NCBI GenBank assembly: GCA_027490955.1
Contig: JAIXXB010000014.1
Coordinates: 1-64,000, forward strand
Source of the DNA: Rhodobacter sp.
GTDB taxonomy: Bacteria > Pseudomonadota > Alphaproteobacteria > Rhodobacterales > Rhodobacteraceae
DNA: 64,000 bases
Direction of reading: 5' to 3'
In this document: one piece after another, positions 1 through 7,770 of the stretch
Position numbering within the stretch: the first letter of the stretch is position 1
Layout: each line of letters starts with the position of its first letter
Made by a program: the position numbers and the translations under genes
Notes under the pieces: generated by a model
The model's database searches: none
What the model was told of the DNA's origin: nothing
Seen by the model: the letters and a program-made list of their open reading frames with translations, nothing else

Positions 1-188
1 CCCCTTGGCGCAGCGTTAACAGTTTCTGGCGATTCCTTGGTGTAGGTCAGGCGAAGCACATCTAGGCCATCAGGCATGTAGACCAAATGGTAGACCACAA
101 CGAGCCTACTTGTCATGAACTGGCTATCATAGTATCCAATAAAAACAGGGTGTTACGTTTTGAGTGGAGCCTAGGTGAGGATACAGCA
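1..188. other. Window edge, no gene recognised
   Basis: No open frame of convincing length or start is visible here. The stretch is moderately AT-rich like the mobile region to its right and ends exactly where the 98-bp inverted repeat begins. It probably belongs to the outer integrated element that runs off the left edge. Confidence 0.5.
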
Positions 189-286
189 CCCTTCACCCGC
201 TCCATTTAACTACAAAAAACAAGCAAGAACTTCGGTTAACTGTTTGAAAACACTCTGAAATTCACTGAGGCTTCACCGCCTCTCTT
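189..286 (+). repeat. Left arm of a perfect 98-bp inverted repeat flanking the integrase gene
   Basis: Read on the plus strand, this arm equals the reverse complement of 1458-1555 without a mismatch. Its first 16 bases (189-204) match the 3' end of tRNA-Gly, including the CCA. The rest continues through the 3' end of the integrase gene, covering its stop codon and last seven codons. The two arms enclose 1,171 bp. Confidence 0.93.
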
Positions 287-1440
287 AACCACCTTTCCAA
301 TACTTCGATAGGATACCCGTTTCCGTACGATTGTCCTATGCCGCCTGTTGTCCAGCCACCTATTTGATCGACAACATCAGAAGGGCACTCGACGGCACGT
401 AAGCGGTCACGCATGGAATGCCGAAAGCTATGCAGGGTGCTGTCCTCGCCAATATACGGCCGCAACCACTTGTTGATGATTGCACTGGCAGAGTTCGAAT
501 TTGTCACCTTACCTTTGTTGTATCGGGGGAAGGCAAAGCCATCTGAATTGGTGGTTGAAATAATGCGCTGTGCTGCCCAAAGGGAATGTCCAACCAAGGG
601 CAATGTCCGCTGGGAGCTCTCGGTTTTTAAACTACGCCAAGAGTGGGGGCGCACATGAACTAAAGGAATTTTTCCTGTTAGATCAAAGTCATCTTGCCGC
701 AAACCCGCAGCTTCTGCCAACCGCATCCCTGTGTCTGAGATCAATGCAATCAGCCAGCGAATCTCGTCATCTTCAATCCGACACAGTTCTTGCACCTTGG
801 CGATTTCAGCCACTGTTATAGCTTGCCGTTTTTTGACCCCAGCTTTCTTATCAAGGTAAAGACCAGAGAATGGATTGGTCACGGCCAATGCAAACTCTTG
901 GATATTGAAATTGAAAATGGCTGTCAGACAATTCAGCAATCGCCCCACACTTGATCCAACCAAACCTTTTTTGGTCAGGCTATCCCTGAACGCTATGGCA
1001 TCTGCGCGTGAATAACGACCAAGCGGCTGATCACCTGCAACATCAATCAAATAGCCACACGCACGGCGAGATACGTTGAAGAACACTTTGGATTTATCTT
1101 TGCCCTTATGGCGAAAGTATTGCTCTAAAGACTCGGACAGCTTTGGCCCATTATCATGGTCAGTTACTTGAGATCCCTTTATGTCGTTTGTTCCAACAGG
1201 GGACTTTAGTCGATGAACGCCTGGTAGGTTCGGGTTGGCCACACGCAGCTGGTGCCAGTATTCCTCAAGCTTGGCCGCTGCCATCAAGGATCGTAGTTTG
1301 GCCACTGATGGGGATTTGGTCCGCAAGCCCTCAACGATTCGATCAGTCTCATAGTAGTGCAAAAGATCATTGGGGATGCGCCGTGTGAAGTAAAAGAAGC
1401 CGCGACGACTGTACGTGAATGGGACTCTTTTGGTCTGCAA
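262..1440 (-). CDS. Tyrosine recombinase (phage-type integrase), outer element
   Basis: A 392-residue site-specific tyrosine recombinase, expected to integrate and excise an element at tRNA-Gly. The catalytic domain shows Arg240 in DTGMRLAEAAGL, the box LHSFRH with His337 and Arg340, Trp363 in GGW, and the nucleophile Tyr372 in QSYGNGY. The N-terminal half (about 1-200) is the arm-binding and core-binding region. The start is a TTG at 1440 with a GGAG ribosome site 11 bases upstream; no other start precedes residue 53. The gene lies between two arms of a 98-bp inverted repeat, and its last seven codons and stop lie inside the left arm, so inversion would regenerate the same protein. It is a divergent relative of the integrase at 6617-7714. 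Confidence 0.9.
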   Translation of the reverse strand: MQTKRVPFTYSRRGFFYFTRRIPNDLLHYYETDRIVEGLRTKSPSVAKLRSLMAAAKLEEYWHQLRVANPNLPGVHRLKSPVGTNDIKGSQVTDHDNGPKLSESLEQYFRHKGKDKSKVFFNVSRRACGYLIDVAGDQPLGRYSRADAIAFRDSLTKKGLVGSSVGRLLNCLTAIFNFNIQEFALAVTNPFSGLYLDKKAGVKKRQAITVAEIAKVQELCRIEDDEIRWLIALISDTGMRLAEAAGLRQDDFDLTGKIPLVHVRPHSWRSLKTESSQRTLPLVGHSLWAAQRIISTTNSDGFAFPRYNKGKVTNSNSASAIINKWLRPYIGEDSTLHSFRHSMRDRLRAVECPSDVVDQIGGWTTGGIGQSYGNGYPIEVLERWLREAVKPQ

Positions 1441-1457
1441 TTTGGTCTACACTCCTG

Positions 1458-1555
1458 AAGAGAGGCGGTGAAGCCTCAGTGAATTTCAGAGTGTTTTCAA
1501 ACAGTTAACCGAAGTTCTTGCTTGTTTTTTGTAGTTAAATGGAGCGGGTGAAGGG
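1458..1555 (-). repeat. Right arm of the perfect 98-bp inverted repeat
   Basis: This is the reverse complement of 189-286. It starts one base beyond the integrase's Shine-Dalgarno region and overlaps the tRNA-Gly fragment by 16 bases (1540-1555). It therefore holds a second, oppositely oriented copy of the integrase's last seven codons and stop, upstream of the gene. Confidence 0.93.
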
Positions 1556-1600
1556 AATCGAACCCTCGTATTCAGCTTGGGAAGCTGCTGCTCTACCATT
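1540..1600 (-). repeat. Displaced 3' part of tRNA-Gly: attachment-site copy
   Basis: These 61 bases are identical to 7771-7831, the 3' portion of the intact tRNA-Gly from the D-loop through the anticodon loop to CCA. The first 13 bases of the tRNA are absent, so this copy cannot make a tRNA. Together with the intact copy it forms the direct repeat expected of attL/attR after integration into a tRNA gene. Confidence 0.9.
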
Positions 1601-2260
1601 CCGCCCATTCTCGTTATTGATAATAATATCAACAACTTGAAGAACTCTCCGCACTTGCCAGTGCTGAGCTACATTTATCTATTTCTCGCATGTGCCAGTA
1701 TCAAATCAGCAAATGTATGACAAGATGTGTGACAGGTAAATCGTAGTTTTTGGACAGCCACTCGACTAGTGTCAATATCGCTGTTTGCTCGGAATCACGC
1801 CCGTACCGCCATCTCGTGGTTCTGCAACGTGCTTGTCTCGCCTAGTGATCAGCTGCTAATGAACATGGAAACCTGCTTGTTCTGCTGTCTCTCCGTAAGT
1901 ACCAATAAATGTTTAGATACAGGGACTGAGACACTGCCCACCACACACGGTTACTAAACACGCTAGCCACACTGCTAAAAGTGAAATATGGGCGCGTTCT
2001 ATATGGACGGTTCTAGCCTGCTATCGTTAGTTGTGTTTTATTTGTTGTCAAACCGTATAGGCTGTCGTATAGTAGGAGCAAAATTAGGCACGCTAAGTTA
2101 AGGTTCGATCAAAAAAGAAGCTGTAGTGCGATGTTGCATTGACGTCCTCTGACAAAGCCGACAAACTCATTCGGTCGATCTAACAAAAAGACTAAAATAA
2201 AAAAACTGCGAACCAACTCAGTGAATTATATCACTTGGTCTATCGATGGAGAAAATTTAA
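1601..2260. other. 660-bp AT-rich stretch without a recognisable gene
   Basis: Only short frames without plausible starts occur; a 62-codon plus-strand frame at 1769-1957 has no ribosome site and no recognisable features. A short palindrome TTGAT-N6-ATCAA lies near 1617-1632, close to the attachment site, where an excisionase or integrase could bind. The 3' part probably holds the promoter of the next gene, whose likely ribosome site (GGAG) lies near 2248. Confidence 0.4.
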
Positions 2261-2941
2261 ATGCCAAATGACTTGAAAAATAAGGTAATCAAATTCGTTT
2301 TAATATTCCCTGCGTTTTTGACATTAGTCATAGTAGGACCAGCACTCTCGCAGGACTTGTCTAGGGAAAAGAGTGGAGTAACATTTAATTTTAGCAAGAG
2401 CAGTCTCAATTCTACATATTCGATTACTGGAATCGGAAGTGTTGATTTAAATGTTGATGGGTATTTGGTCGGTACAAGTTTTGATCTATCAAACGAAATA
2501 TCGTTGGGAATTGGATATTTTAAAGGACGCGGTGCGCTTTCATTCTTTGATTATCAAGGAGAAGGGCAATTTATATCAATTAATTACAATGTACTTAATA
2601 ACTTGGACTTGCACAATGGCCATGGAATGAAGACATCAATTGGCTTCCGACATGTCAATACCAGTATAGATATTTTAGTGGGTGGAGCTTCGGTGCAATT
2701 TTCCGATAGTACTGATTTAATAGAAGCTCAGACAGAGGTGGCAATTACAAAAGACATTTCAGTTTCGGCATCAGTTGTAGGAGATATTTCAAACTTTAAT
2801 CCATCTTATGGGATTGGACTAAATATTGGTATTATAGATTCTGGATATTTAAACGTTGGATACAGTACCGCAAGCGATTCAATACAAGGCCTCTCTATTG
2901 AATCAACTGCTTTTTTGATTGGCTATAAATTGAAATTCTAG
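2261..2941 (+). CDS. Exported beta-barrel-like protein of unknown function
   Basis: A 226-residue protein. The N-terminus has lysines followed by a hydrophobic stretch and ALSQ (residues about 8-31), a standard Sec signal peptide with cleavage expected after ALS or ALSQ. The mature part is a run of alternating polar and hydrophobic strands rich in Gly, Ser and Asn, and it ends in YKLKF with a terminal Phe, as in outer-membrane barrels handled by the Bam machinery. About eight to ten strands would fit. I do not recognise a family. The gene is strongly AT-rich and stands alone between intergenic stretches, which fits accessory cargo such as a surface or superinfection factor, but that role is a guess. 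Confidence 0.65.
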   Translation: MPNDLKNKVIKFVLIFPAFLTLVIVGPALSQDLSREKSGVTFNFSKSSLNSTYSITGIGSVDLNVDGYLVGTSFDLSNEISLGIGYFKGRGALSFFDYQGEGQFISINYNVLNNLDLHNGHGMKTSIGFRHVNTSIDILVGGASVQFSDSTDLIEAQTEVAITKDISVSASVVGDISNFNPSYGIGLNIGIIDSGYLNVGYSTASDSIQGLSIESTAFLIGYKLKF

Positions 2942-3227
2942 AGTTCGCGAGCGTTGGCAATGCCAAGGGTATGCGATTATTGTGGTGCAATTGGATTTTA
3001 AAGCGCCACATTAGCTTCTTCAGTATGTTGCACCCTCTCAGTTGAGCATTTGCGACCATGCGTTCTGCCTTGGCCAGCAGGGACTTTTCCTCCTCTATAC
3101 CTCTACCCTACCTCCCTCTTGAAGTGCTTTATATAATAATAGTAGCTAAATTTTACTATGGTCTCTAACTGTATTTAGCAAGAAAAGAGGCAAGATTGAT
3201 AGTAAAGAGGAGGAAAGTATCCAAAAC
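2942..3227. other. Intergenic stretch between convergent genes
   Basis: About 290 bases separate the 3' ends of the barrel gene and the polymerase-like gene. A small hairpin TTGGC-AAT-GCCAA (about 2954-2966) follows the barrel gene but has no T-run. I see no gene and no clear terminator. Confidence 0.4.
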
Positions 3228-4622
3228 CTAGAAGTCTTCTAATACATCAAAATCATCAGTTAGATTGACTGTCTGAGTTCTTGGTTTTGAGTTTGTTGCT
3301 CCTATCAGTGGCGGTATTATTTTTGTAGGTAAGTCTGAATAGCTGACATCCATCATAATTGTTGTTCCTAGTTTGTCAATCATTGAACTTTGGATTGCCT
3401 TTACGACAACTTCCTCATCTGTTCGCTTGCACATTAGGCAATCATGGATTGGGTAAGTTACTATACCTATGCTGATTAACTCTGACATGGCCTTAATCAT
3501 GATCTCACTCTCAATAAACATTAAGTCATAACTGGTATCTGTGACCATTTTCAAGAAAGGGAAAGTGTTGAGGATGTCGTCAAAGTAGTCTTCAGCTTTT
3601 GCGTCCTTTAGTAAGTTAAATTGCTCACGAACTGACAGAATTTGGTTGTTATTCTCAGGGTCTTTCTTTGAACCTTTCGGAAAACGATCAACCTTGTTCC
3701 CATTGGACAGATAAGTCGACAACAACAGTTTTGCTAGCTTTCTCATACTTGCCTGTCGATCAGGATCATTTACTGTGCCAACAAACTCGATCATCGTGTA
3801 TGGGTCTTCAGTGAAGGGAATCCCAATCCCAAACTGTGCGTTGCAGATATTTAAGAACATTGCCTTTACGTCGATTTCACACACTGCCTCTCCATCTATT
3901 AAAAGGTTCAGTCGTTCAGTTTCCGGTAGTGTTTGCCACCTGCCATAAAGCCGCCCTCCAGATTTCAAACTTCCCTGATTAAATATACGTTTACAAATGC
4001 CCATTGTCTGACCCTCTAGGGTTTGGAGTGGCTGTTGCATCATACCTTTTCTTATGTCGTCAACTTGGCTCTCGAGTTCTTCAATGTGAGGCAAGAACCC
4101 CTTGCGCGACATCTTTTGACCACCAATGATCTTTGCTCCGTTCCTGATCTTCGGACTGCGAACTTCAACAGAGGGGCCAATGCCATGAGGCTTAAACTTG
4201 AGGCCGTGCATCCAAACTGTTTCAAATACGCTGTAAACCTGAGCAAGACCGTCTCGCTTGGAGGATTTCTGTGCTAGGTTCAACAATGCATGTTGCGCAA
4301 GTGACTGTTTAATTGTTCTAGCTATACCAGCCCCGTAAACCGCTCTAGTGAAATGATCACTGCTTGAGGGCCAACAAATCAGTCCGTTTGATGCAGATTT
4401 CACAGCCATAACATAATCGGACAGACATCTGATCATCTTTAACTCTGTGGTTGGTCGATCTGGGTTAAAGCCAAGGCTTAGTAAAGTTTCTTTTAATGTG
4501 TTGTAGGTTTCGTCATCGCTTGGCTCGAACTGAATCCAAACTTCTGAGCTTGCTCTTTTTAATGTTCCAAATTGGTTGCTCTCAAATGTGTAGTTGCGGT
4601 CTACTATACTGCCGTCAGCCAT
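3228..4622 (-). CDS. Polymerase-palm-like protein, candidate replication protein of the element
   Basis: A 464-residue protein I cannot assign to a named family. Its C-terminal half resembles a phage and plasmid protein group that begins with an RIFNQGS and GGRLYG box (about 212-228). Three signatures recall single-subunit (family A-like) polymerase palms: EID at 249-251 in a GEAVCEIDVKAMF context (motif A-like), RKLAK at 294-298 (like the O-helix R-x3-K), and PIHDCL with His393-Asp394 (motif C-like), preceded by FIESEIMIKAM. The N-terminal 200 residues match nothing I recognise. The start is the ATG at 4622 with AAAGGA six bases upstream, not the GTG at 4652. A hairpin leader precedes it. 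A replication or primer-synthesis role is inferred from these motifs and the absence of any other replication gene. Confidence 0.55.
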   Translation of the reverse strand: MADGSIVDRNYTFESNQFGTLKRASSEVWIQFEPSDDETYNTLKETLLSLGFNPDRPTTELKMIRCLSDYVMAVKSASNGLICWPSSSDHFTRAVYGAGIARTIKQSLAQHALLNLAQKSSKRDGLAQVYSVFETVWMHGLKFKPHGIGPSVEVRSPKIRNGAKIIGGQKMSRKGFLPHIEELESQVDDIRKGMMQQPLQTLEGQTMGICKRIFNQGSLKSGGRLYGRWQTLPETERLNLLIDGEAVCEIDVKAMFLNICNAQFGIGIPFTEDPYTMIEFVGTVNDPDRQASMRKLAKLLLSTYLSNGNKVDRFPKGSKKDPENNNQILSVREQFNLLKDAKAEDYFDDILNTFPFLKMVTDTSYDLMFIESEIMIKAMSELISIGIVTYPIHDCLMCKRTDEEVVVKAIQSSMIDKLGTTIMMDVSYSDLPTKIIPPLIGATNSKPRTQTVNLTDDFDVLEDF

Positions 4623-4657
4623 TTTGTTCCTTTCTAAGTTTTCGGAAAGCACAACGC

Positions 4658-4714
4658 AAAAAAGCCCCCAAAAGGGGATAAGCTACGAATAAAACGTAGG
4701 GAGCCGCTCTGCGG
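4658..4714 (-). promoter_or_regulatory. Three-hairpin leader ending in an intrinsic terminator, upstream of the polymerase-like gene
   Basis: Read on the minus strand: CCGC-AGA-GCGG (4704-4714), CTACG-N7-CGTAG (4683-4699), then CCCC-TTTT-GGGG (4666-4677) followed by GC and six Ts. The last is a rho-independent terminator 35 bases upstream of the start codon, and no minus-strand gene lies close upstream whose transcript it would end. It therefore looks like an attenuator or a short counter-transcript RNA region, as used to set expression of plasmid replication proteins. Confidence 0.55.
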
Positions 4715-5134
4715 TTATTTACTAAGAAGATATTTATAGTGAGGCGGAGGTAGACAATTCCAATAAACCTTCTCAATCAAGAAAAGGGTCAATTTTTGTG
4801 GCCACCCTTAGGACTTGTCGGAGTTTCATACGAATATTCCAACATTGTATTAGTTAAGCAGTGTTTTTCATTTTGCAAGGCATAAAGGCAAATAAATTTC
4901 TGCAATTTGATTCTACATTTTGTGTTGCTGCTAAGGTCGTTATCTATATTTAGCAAACACTGTTATGTTCCACTGAAACACATGACTTATCTCGAATCGA
5001 GATCGCAGTTGGTACGACTTCTTTAAGTTGGCTTGTCATCTTTTCATTCTTTCTAGCAGTCGCCTTAGTTCAGATGACTAAAAGTATCGCTTACATTTAC
5101 CCCCTTGCGCATGATATATACATCGAGTCCAACG
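4715..5134. other. AT-rich intergenic region with palindrome, possible origin or recombinase site
   Basis: No gene is visible. A 15-bp palindrome ATCTCGA-A-TCGAGAT occupies 4989-5003, and CAGTGTT/AACACTG segments lie in inverted orientation around 4860 and 4955. The region sits between divergent genes for the replication candidate and the serine recombinase, so it is a natural place for an origin, a resolution site or both promoters. Confidence 0.4.
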
Positions 5135-5163
5135 TTGAATAAATATAAATTCGCTGTTATGTT
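5135..5163 (+). promoter_or_regulatory. Sigma-70-type promoter of the serine recombinase gene
   Basis: TTGAAT (5135-5140), a 17-bp spacer and TATGTT (5158-5163). Transcription would begin near 5170, which leaves room for the ribosome site AGAAGGA (5173-5179) before ATG 5187 and argues against the TTG at 5166 as start. Confidence 0.5.
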
Positions 5164-5186
5164 GGTTGCAGCAGAAGGAATCAGCC

Positions 5187-5867
5187 ATGAAACAGTTCGT
5201 CGTCTACACCCGCGTAAGTACCCGCCGTCAGGGGGATAGTGGTCTTGGTCTAGATGCCCAGCGCCGTGACATTCAAATCTACCTGTCTACGTATGCAGAG
5301 GTGCCATTTGAGGTTCTGGGTGAGTTTCAAGACATCGACTCGGGTCGAGATGGAAGCACATTTGGGGGTGTTGCGGATAAAGAGGGAAGGCCTGAGTTTT
5401 GGAAGGCCATTGAACTGGCAGAGAAGACAGGTGCCACGCTGTTGGTTGCCAAGCTGGACCGCATTAGCCGCGACGTCGAGACTGTTGCACATCTACTTAA
5501 ACGTAAGCGCCTGAGCCTGACTGTAGCCTCCATGCCTCACGCGGATAAGTTCCAGCTTCACATCTATGCAGCACTTGCAGAACAGGAACGTGAGTTCATC
5601 AGCCTGAGGACCAAGGCAGCACTTGCACCTTTGAAGGGTACAGGGAAGCTGGGTGGGAACCGTGCCAACATCGACAAGGCCAATGAAGCTGCAAGAGCTA
5701 TGGCTGATACTCATGCGCAGAAGGTCATGGATACTGTGTTGCCATTGAAGGAATCTGGCAGGACGCTGCAACAAATAGCCGATACCCTAAACAGGACGGG
5801 TGTAACGACAGCTAGGGGTGGCAAGTGGTATCCCACGACAGTAAAGAATGTTCTGTTGCGTCAGTAA
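5187..5867 (+). CDS. Serine recombinase (resolvase/invertase family)
   Basis: A 226-residue site-specific serine recombinase. The N-terminal catalytic domain begins with VVYTRVST, in which Ser11 is the nucleophile, and continues with DIDSGRDG and VAKLDRISRD (the conserved Arg-rich active-site segment). The dimerisation helix around AALAEQEREFISLRTKAAL leads into a C-terminal helix-turn-helix (about 175-225, LQQIADTLNRTGVTTARGGKWYPTTVKNVL). Domain order and length fit small resolvases rather than large integrases. The start is the ATG at 5187 with AGAAGGA upstream. In this element it could resolve dimers or invert DNA; the palindrome at 4989-5003 and the inverted repeat at 189-286/1458-1555 are possible substrates, though neither link is shown. 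Confidence 0.88.
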   Translation: MKQFVVYTRVSTRRQGDSGLGLDAQRRDIQIYLSTYAEVPFEVLGEFQDIDSGRDGSTFGGVADKEGRPEFWKAIELAEKTGATLLVAKLDRISRDVETVAHLLKRKRLSLTVASMPHADKFQLHIYAALAEQEREFISLRTKAALAPLKGTGKLGGNRANIDKANEAARAMADTHAQKVMDTVLPLKESGRTLQQIADTLNRTGVTTARGGKWYPTTVKNVLLRQ

Positions 5868-6017
5868 AACAACATCTGGGTGGGACCCCTATTTTCTAGC
5901 AAACAGATTTCATCCTTTCGGGTTCACCCCTCAGAACCCAAGGAAAAAAATTACTTTTGACACTAAAAATAAAACGAACTGCTTTGCAATGAAGTGGTGG
6001 ATAAGTAAATGCAGATG

Positions 6018-6512
6018 CTAGGTTATTTGCTCCTCTACAATAACTGCTGTGCCAGATGCTATTAACATTATCATAGATCCAACATTACTTAGTTCAACAT
6101 AGTCTAGATCGACGCCAATGACTGCGTTAGCACCCACAAGATGAGCTTCCCGTTTCAATTCATACAAAGCGGTTTTCCTAGCATCGCGCATTGTCTTTTG
6201 CACAGCTTCAGACCTGCCACCAACTATGTCTCTAACCCCAGCAAACAGGTCTTTGAAGATATTCATACCAAACGCACATTCGGCTGTGACTATCTCAATC
6301 CTCTTTATGATGTTCAAACTAGAGGCAGTTTCTGTTGTCAGAACGATGGCTTCAATCTCAGCGCTACGCGTCTCCTCATTTAATCGTGCTTGTTCGCGGT
6401 TAGCTTCTCGTGAGGCCATATGATCTGCGTGTATGCAGTCCACACATTTGTCACCCGCTCCGCTGTAGTTGAAGAAACCTAGTTTTTTTCCACATTTTAC
6501 ACAATCAGCCAT
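6018..6512 (-). CDS. YbjQ/UPF0145-like protein with N-terminal zinc-binding-like Cys pairs
   Basis: A 164-residue protein. Residues 1-27 hold two CxxC pairs (Cys4/Cys7 and Cys23/Cys26), typical of a small zinc ribbon. A charged helical linker follows (about 30-52). The C-terminal part (about 55-162) matches the heavy-metal-binding-like YbjQ domain: VGGRSEAVQKTMRDARKTALYELKREAHLVGANAVIGVDLDY, then a strand pair ending VIVEEQ. The YbjQ family forms pentamers and its function is not established. AAAGGA stands nine bases upstream of the ATG. It is cargo of the tRNA-Gly element between the two recombinase genes. Confidence 0.75.
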   Translation of the reverse strand: MADCVKCGKKLGFFNYSGAGDKCVDCIHADHMASREANREQARLNEETRSAEIEAIVLTTETASSLNIIKRIEIVTAECAFGMNIFKDLFAGVRDIVGGRSEAVQKTMRDARKTALYELKREAHLVGANAVIGVDLDYVELSNVGSMIMLIASGTAVIVEEQIT

Positions 6513-6616
6513 TCATTATCCTTTCGATTTAAATGCCGCCAAGCATACTTTGGAGTGATTTTTCAATTTGTTCAGTTTTCTCTAGCGTTCGCGCTCCCAA
6601 CTTCACATGCCCAGTG

Positions 6617-7714
6617 CTACGTGCATATCGCAATTCGGCTTAACCAAGTAGCCTTTTGTGATAGGTCATAGCCGCTGCCATACCTGCTCCCAGAACCCCC
6701 TACGGAACTCCAGCCACCTAAGGCATCCAAGAGTTCTAATGGGCATTCTACGGCCCTTAGGCGGTCCCTGAAGGCGTGTCTGAGGCAATGGGCTGTCTTG
6801 CCTTCAAAGTGCTGTTTCATCCATTTGTTTAGGGTGTTTCCAGCATGTGTGGCAAGGATACTATTTTCTCTTAGGTATTCGGGAAAAAGGTAGTCAGAGG
6901 CACTGTTTTTAACCAAAAGTTGCATAGCAACTCTGGCCAGTCCTACCAGCGGCAGTGTTCTGGTCGAGCAGGGAGTTTTGAGCCGTCTAGCTGGATGGGC
7001 TACTATGTTTATCGAATGACAATCCTCAGAAATGTCGCTCAAGCGAAGACCAATAATCTCGGCAATCCTGCACCCTGTTTCACCCAAGATAGGCACCGCC
7101 ATCCTGAGCCTTTTGCCTGAGGTCATCGCAGCTTCGTATAGCTCTGCCAGTTCGTCAGTTTCGAAAGGAATACGTTTTGACGCATCGATCCCTTCTTTGG
7201 CAATCCGAACTTGCGAAAATGGGTTTTGACCAGAAAAATCGTATTCAGAATAGGCATAGTTAAAGACCGCTGTCAGGCAATTTAGTCGCCGCCTAATCGA
7301 TGTAGTTTTGTTGTACTGCGAAAGCATAAATGACACGAAATTTCGAGCATCCTGCCGAAGATAGGCATCAACCGCAATGTCACCTGACAACCCTGTTAAC
7401 ATTCTGACAGAACTTATGGTTGGATTTTCTTGTATCCCCTTCAATGCCACATATTCATCTGCAATTTCTGACAGTTTTCTGGGTCTGGTGTTTGTTGCTC
7501 CCAAAAGAGAGAGCAAGTTAACAGGCGCACCTACGTCCTCTTGCTGCCAAATTGCATCAAGTCTTTGTGTCAGAACGTCCGCACTTGCCTGGTCGTCCAG
7601 CCTGATACGGATCGTCTTGCCGTATGAAACTTGCGCGTGAGCAGGAACTCTTCTGTTGTAATACAGGTTTCCATCGCGTCTGACTGTGTGCTTTTGTTGT
7701 CCACATGTGTGCAT
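6617..7714 (-). CDS. Tyrosine recombinase (integrase) of the tRNA-Gly element
   Basis: A 365-residue integrase with the full catalytic set: Arg in ETGCRIAEIIGL, His-x-x-Arg in HCLRHAFRDRLRAVECP, GGW, and the tyrosine nucleophile in SRYGSGY near the C-terminus. The N-terminal segment RRDGNLYYNRRVP is the usual arm-binding start. I chose ATG 7714, which has GAGG nine bases upstream, over ATG 7753, which has no ribosome site. The gene begins 56 bases from the reconstituted tRNA-Gly and reads into the element. It is related to, but clearly diverged from, the integrase at 262-1440; both share the RDRLRAVECP box. Confidence 0.92.
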   Translation of the reverse strand: MHTCGQQKHTVRRDGNLYYNRRVPAHAQVSYGKTIRIRLDDQASADVLTQRLDAIWQQEDVGAPVNLLSLLGATNTRPRKLSEIADEYVALKGIQENPTISSVRMLTGLSGDIAVDAYLRQDARNFVSFMLSQYNKTTSIRRRLNCLTAVFNYAYSEYDFSGQNPFSQVRIAKEGIDASKRIPFETDELAELYEAAMTSGKRLRMAVPILGETGCRIAEIIGLRLSDISEDCHSINIVAHPARRLKTPCSTRTLPLVGLARVAMQLLVKNSASDYLFPEYLRENSILATHAGNTLNKWMKQHFEGKTAHCLRHAFRDRLRAVECPLELLDALGGWSSVGGSGSRYGSGYDLSQKATWLSRIAICT

Positions 7715-7770
7715 ATTTTTACGCCTCAATTTGCCTAAGCCATTGAGAAACATAAGAAATGCAGGGAAAG

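Noticed and set aside
1657-1675. GAGCTACA near the tRNA-Gly fragment, possibly the missing 5' part of the tRNA
   Set aside because: Only about eight bases match and the spacing is wrong, so it is not a split tRNA.
1769-1957. Plus-strand frame of 62 codons in the left gap
   Set aside because: No ribosome site, Cys/Ser/Thr-rich low-quality sequence and no recognisable motif; it looks like a chance opening.
5927-5954. Hairpin GGGTTC/GAACCC after the serine recombinase gene
   Set aside because: On the plus strand it is followed by A's, not T's, and on the minus strand the T-run precedes the stem, so it is not a rho-independent terminator for either neighbour.
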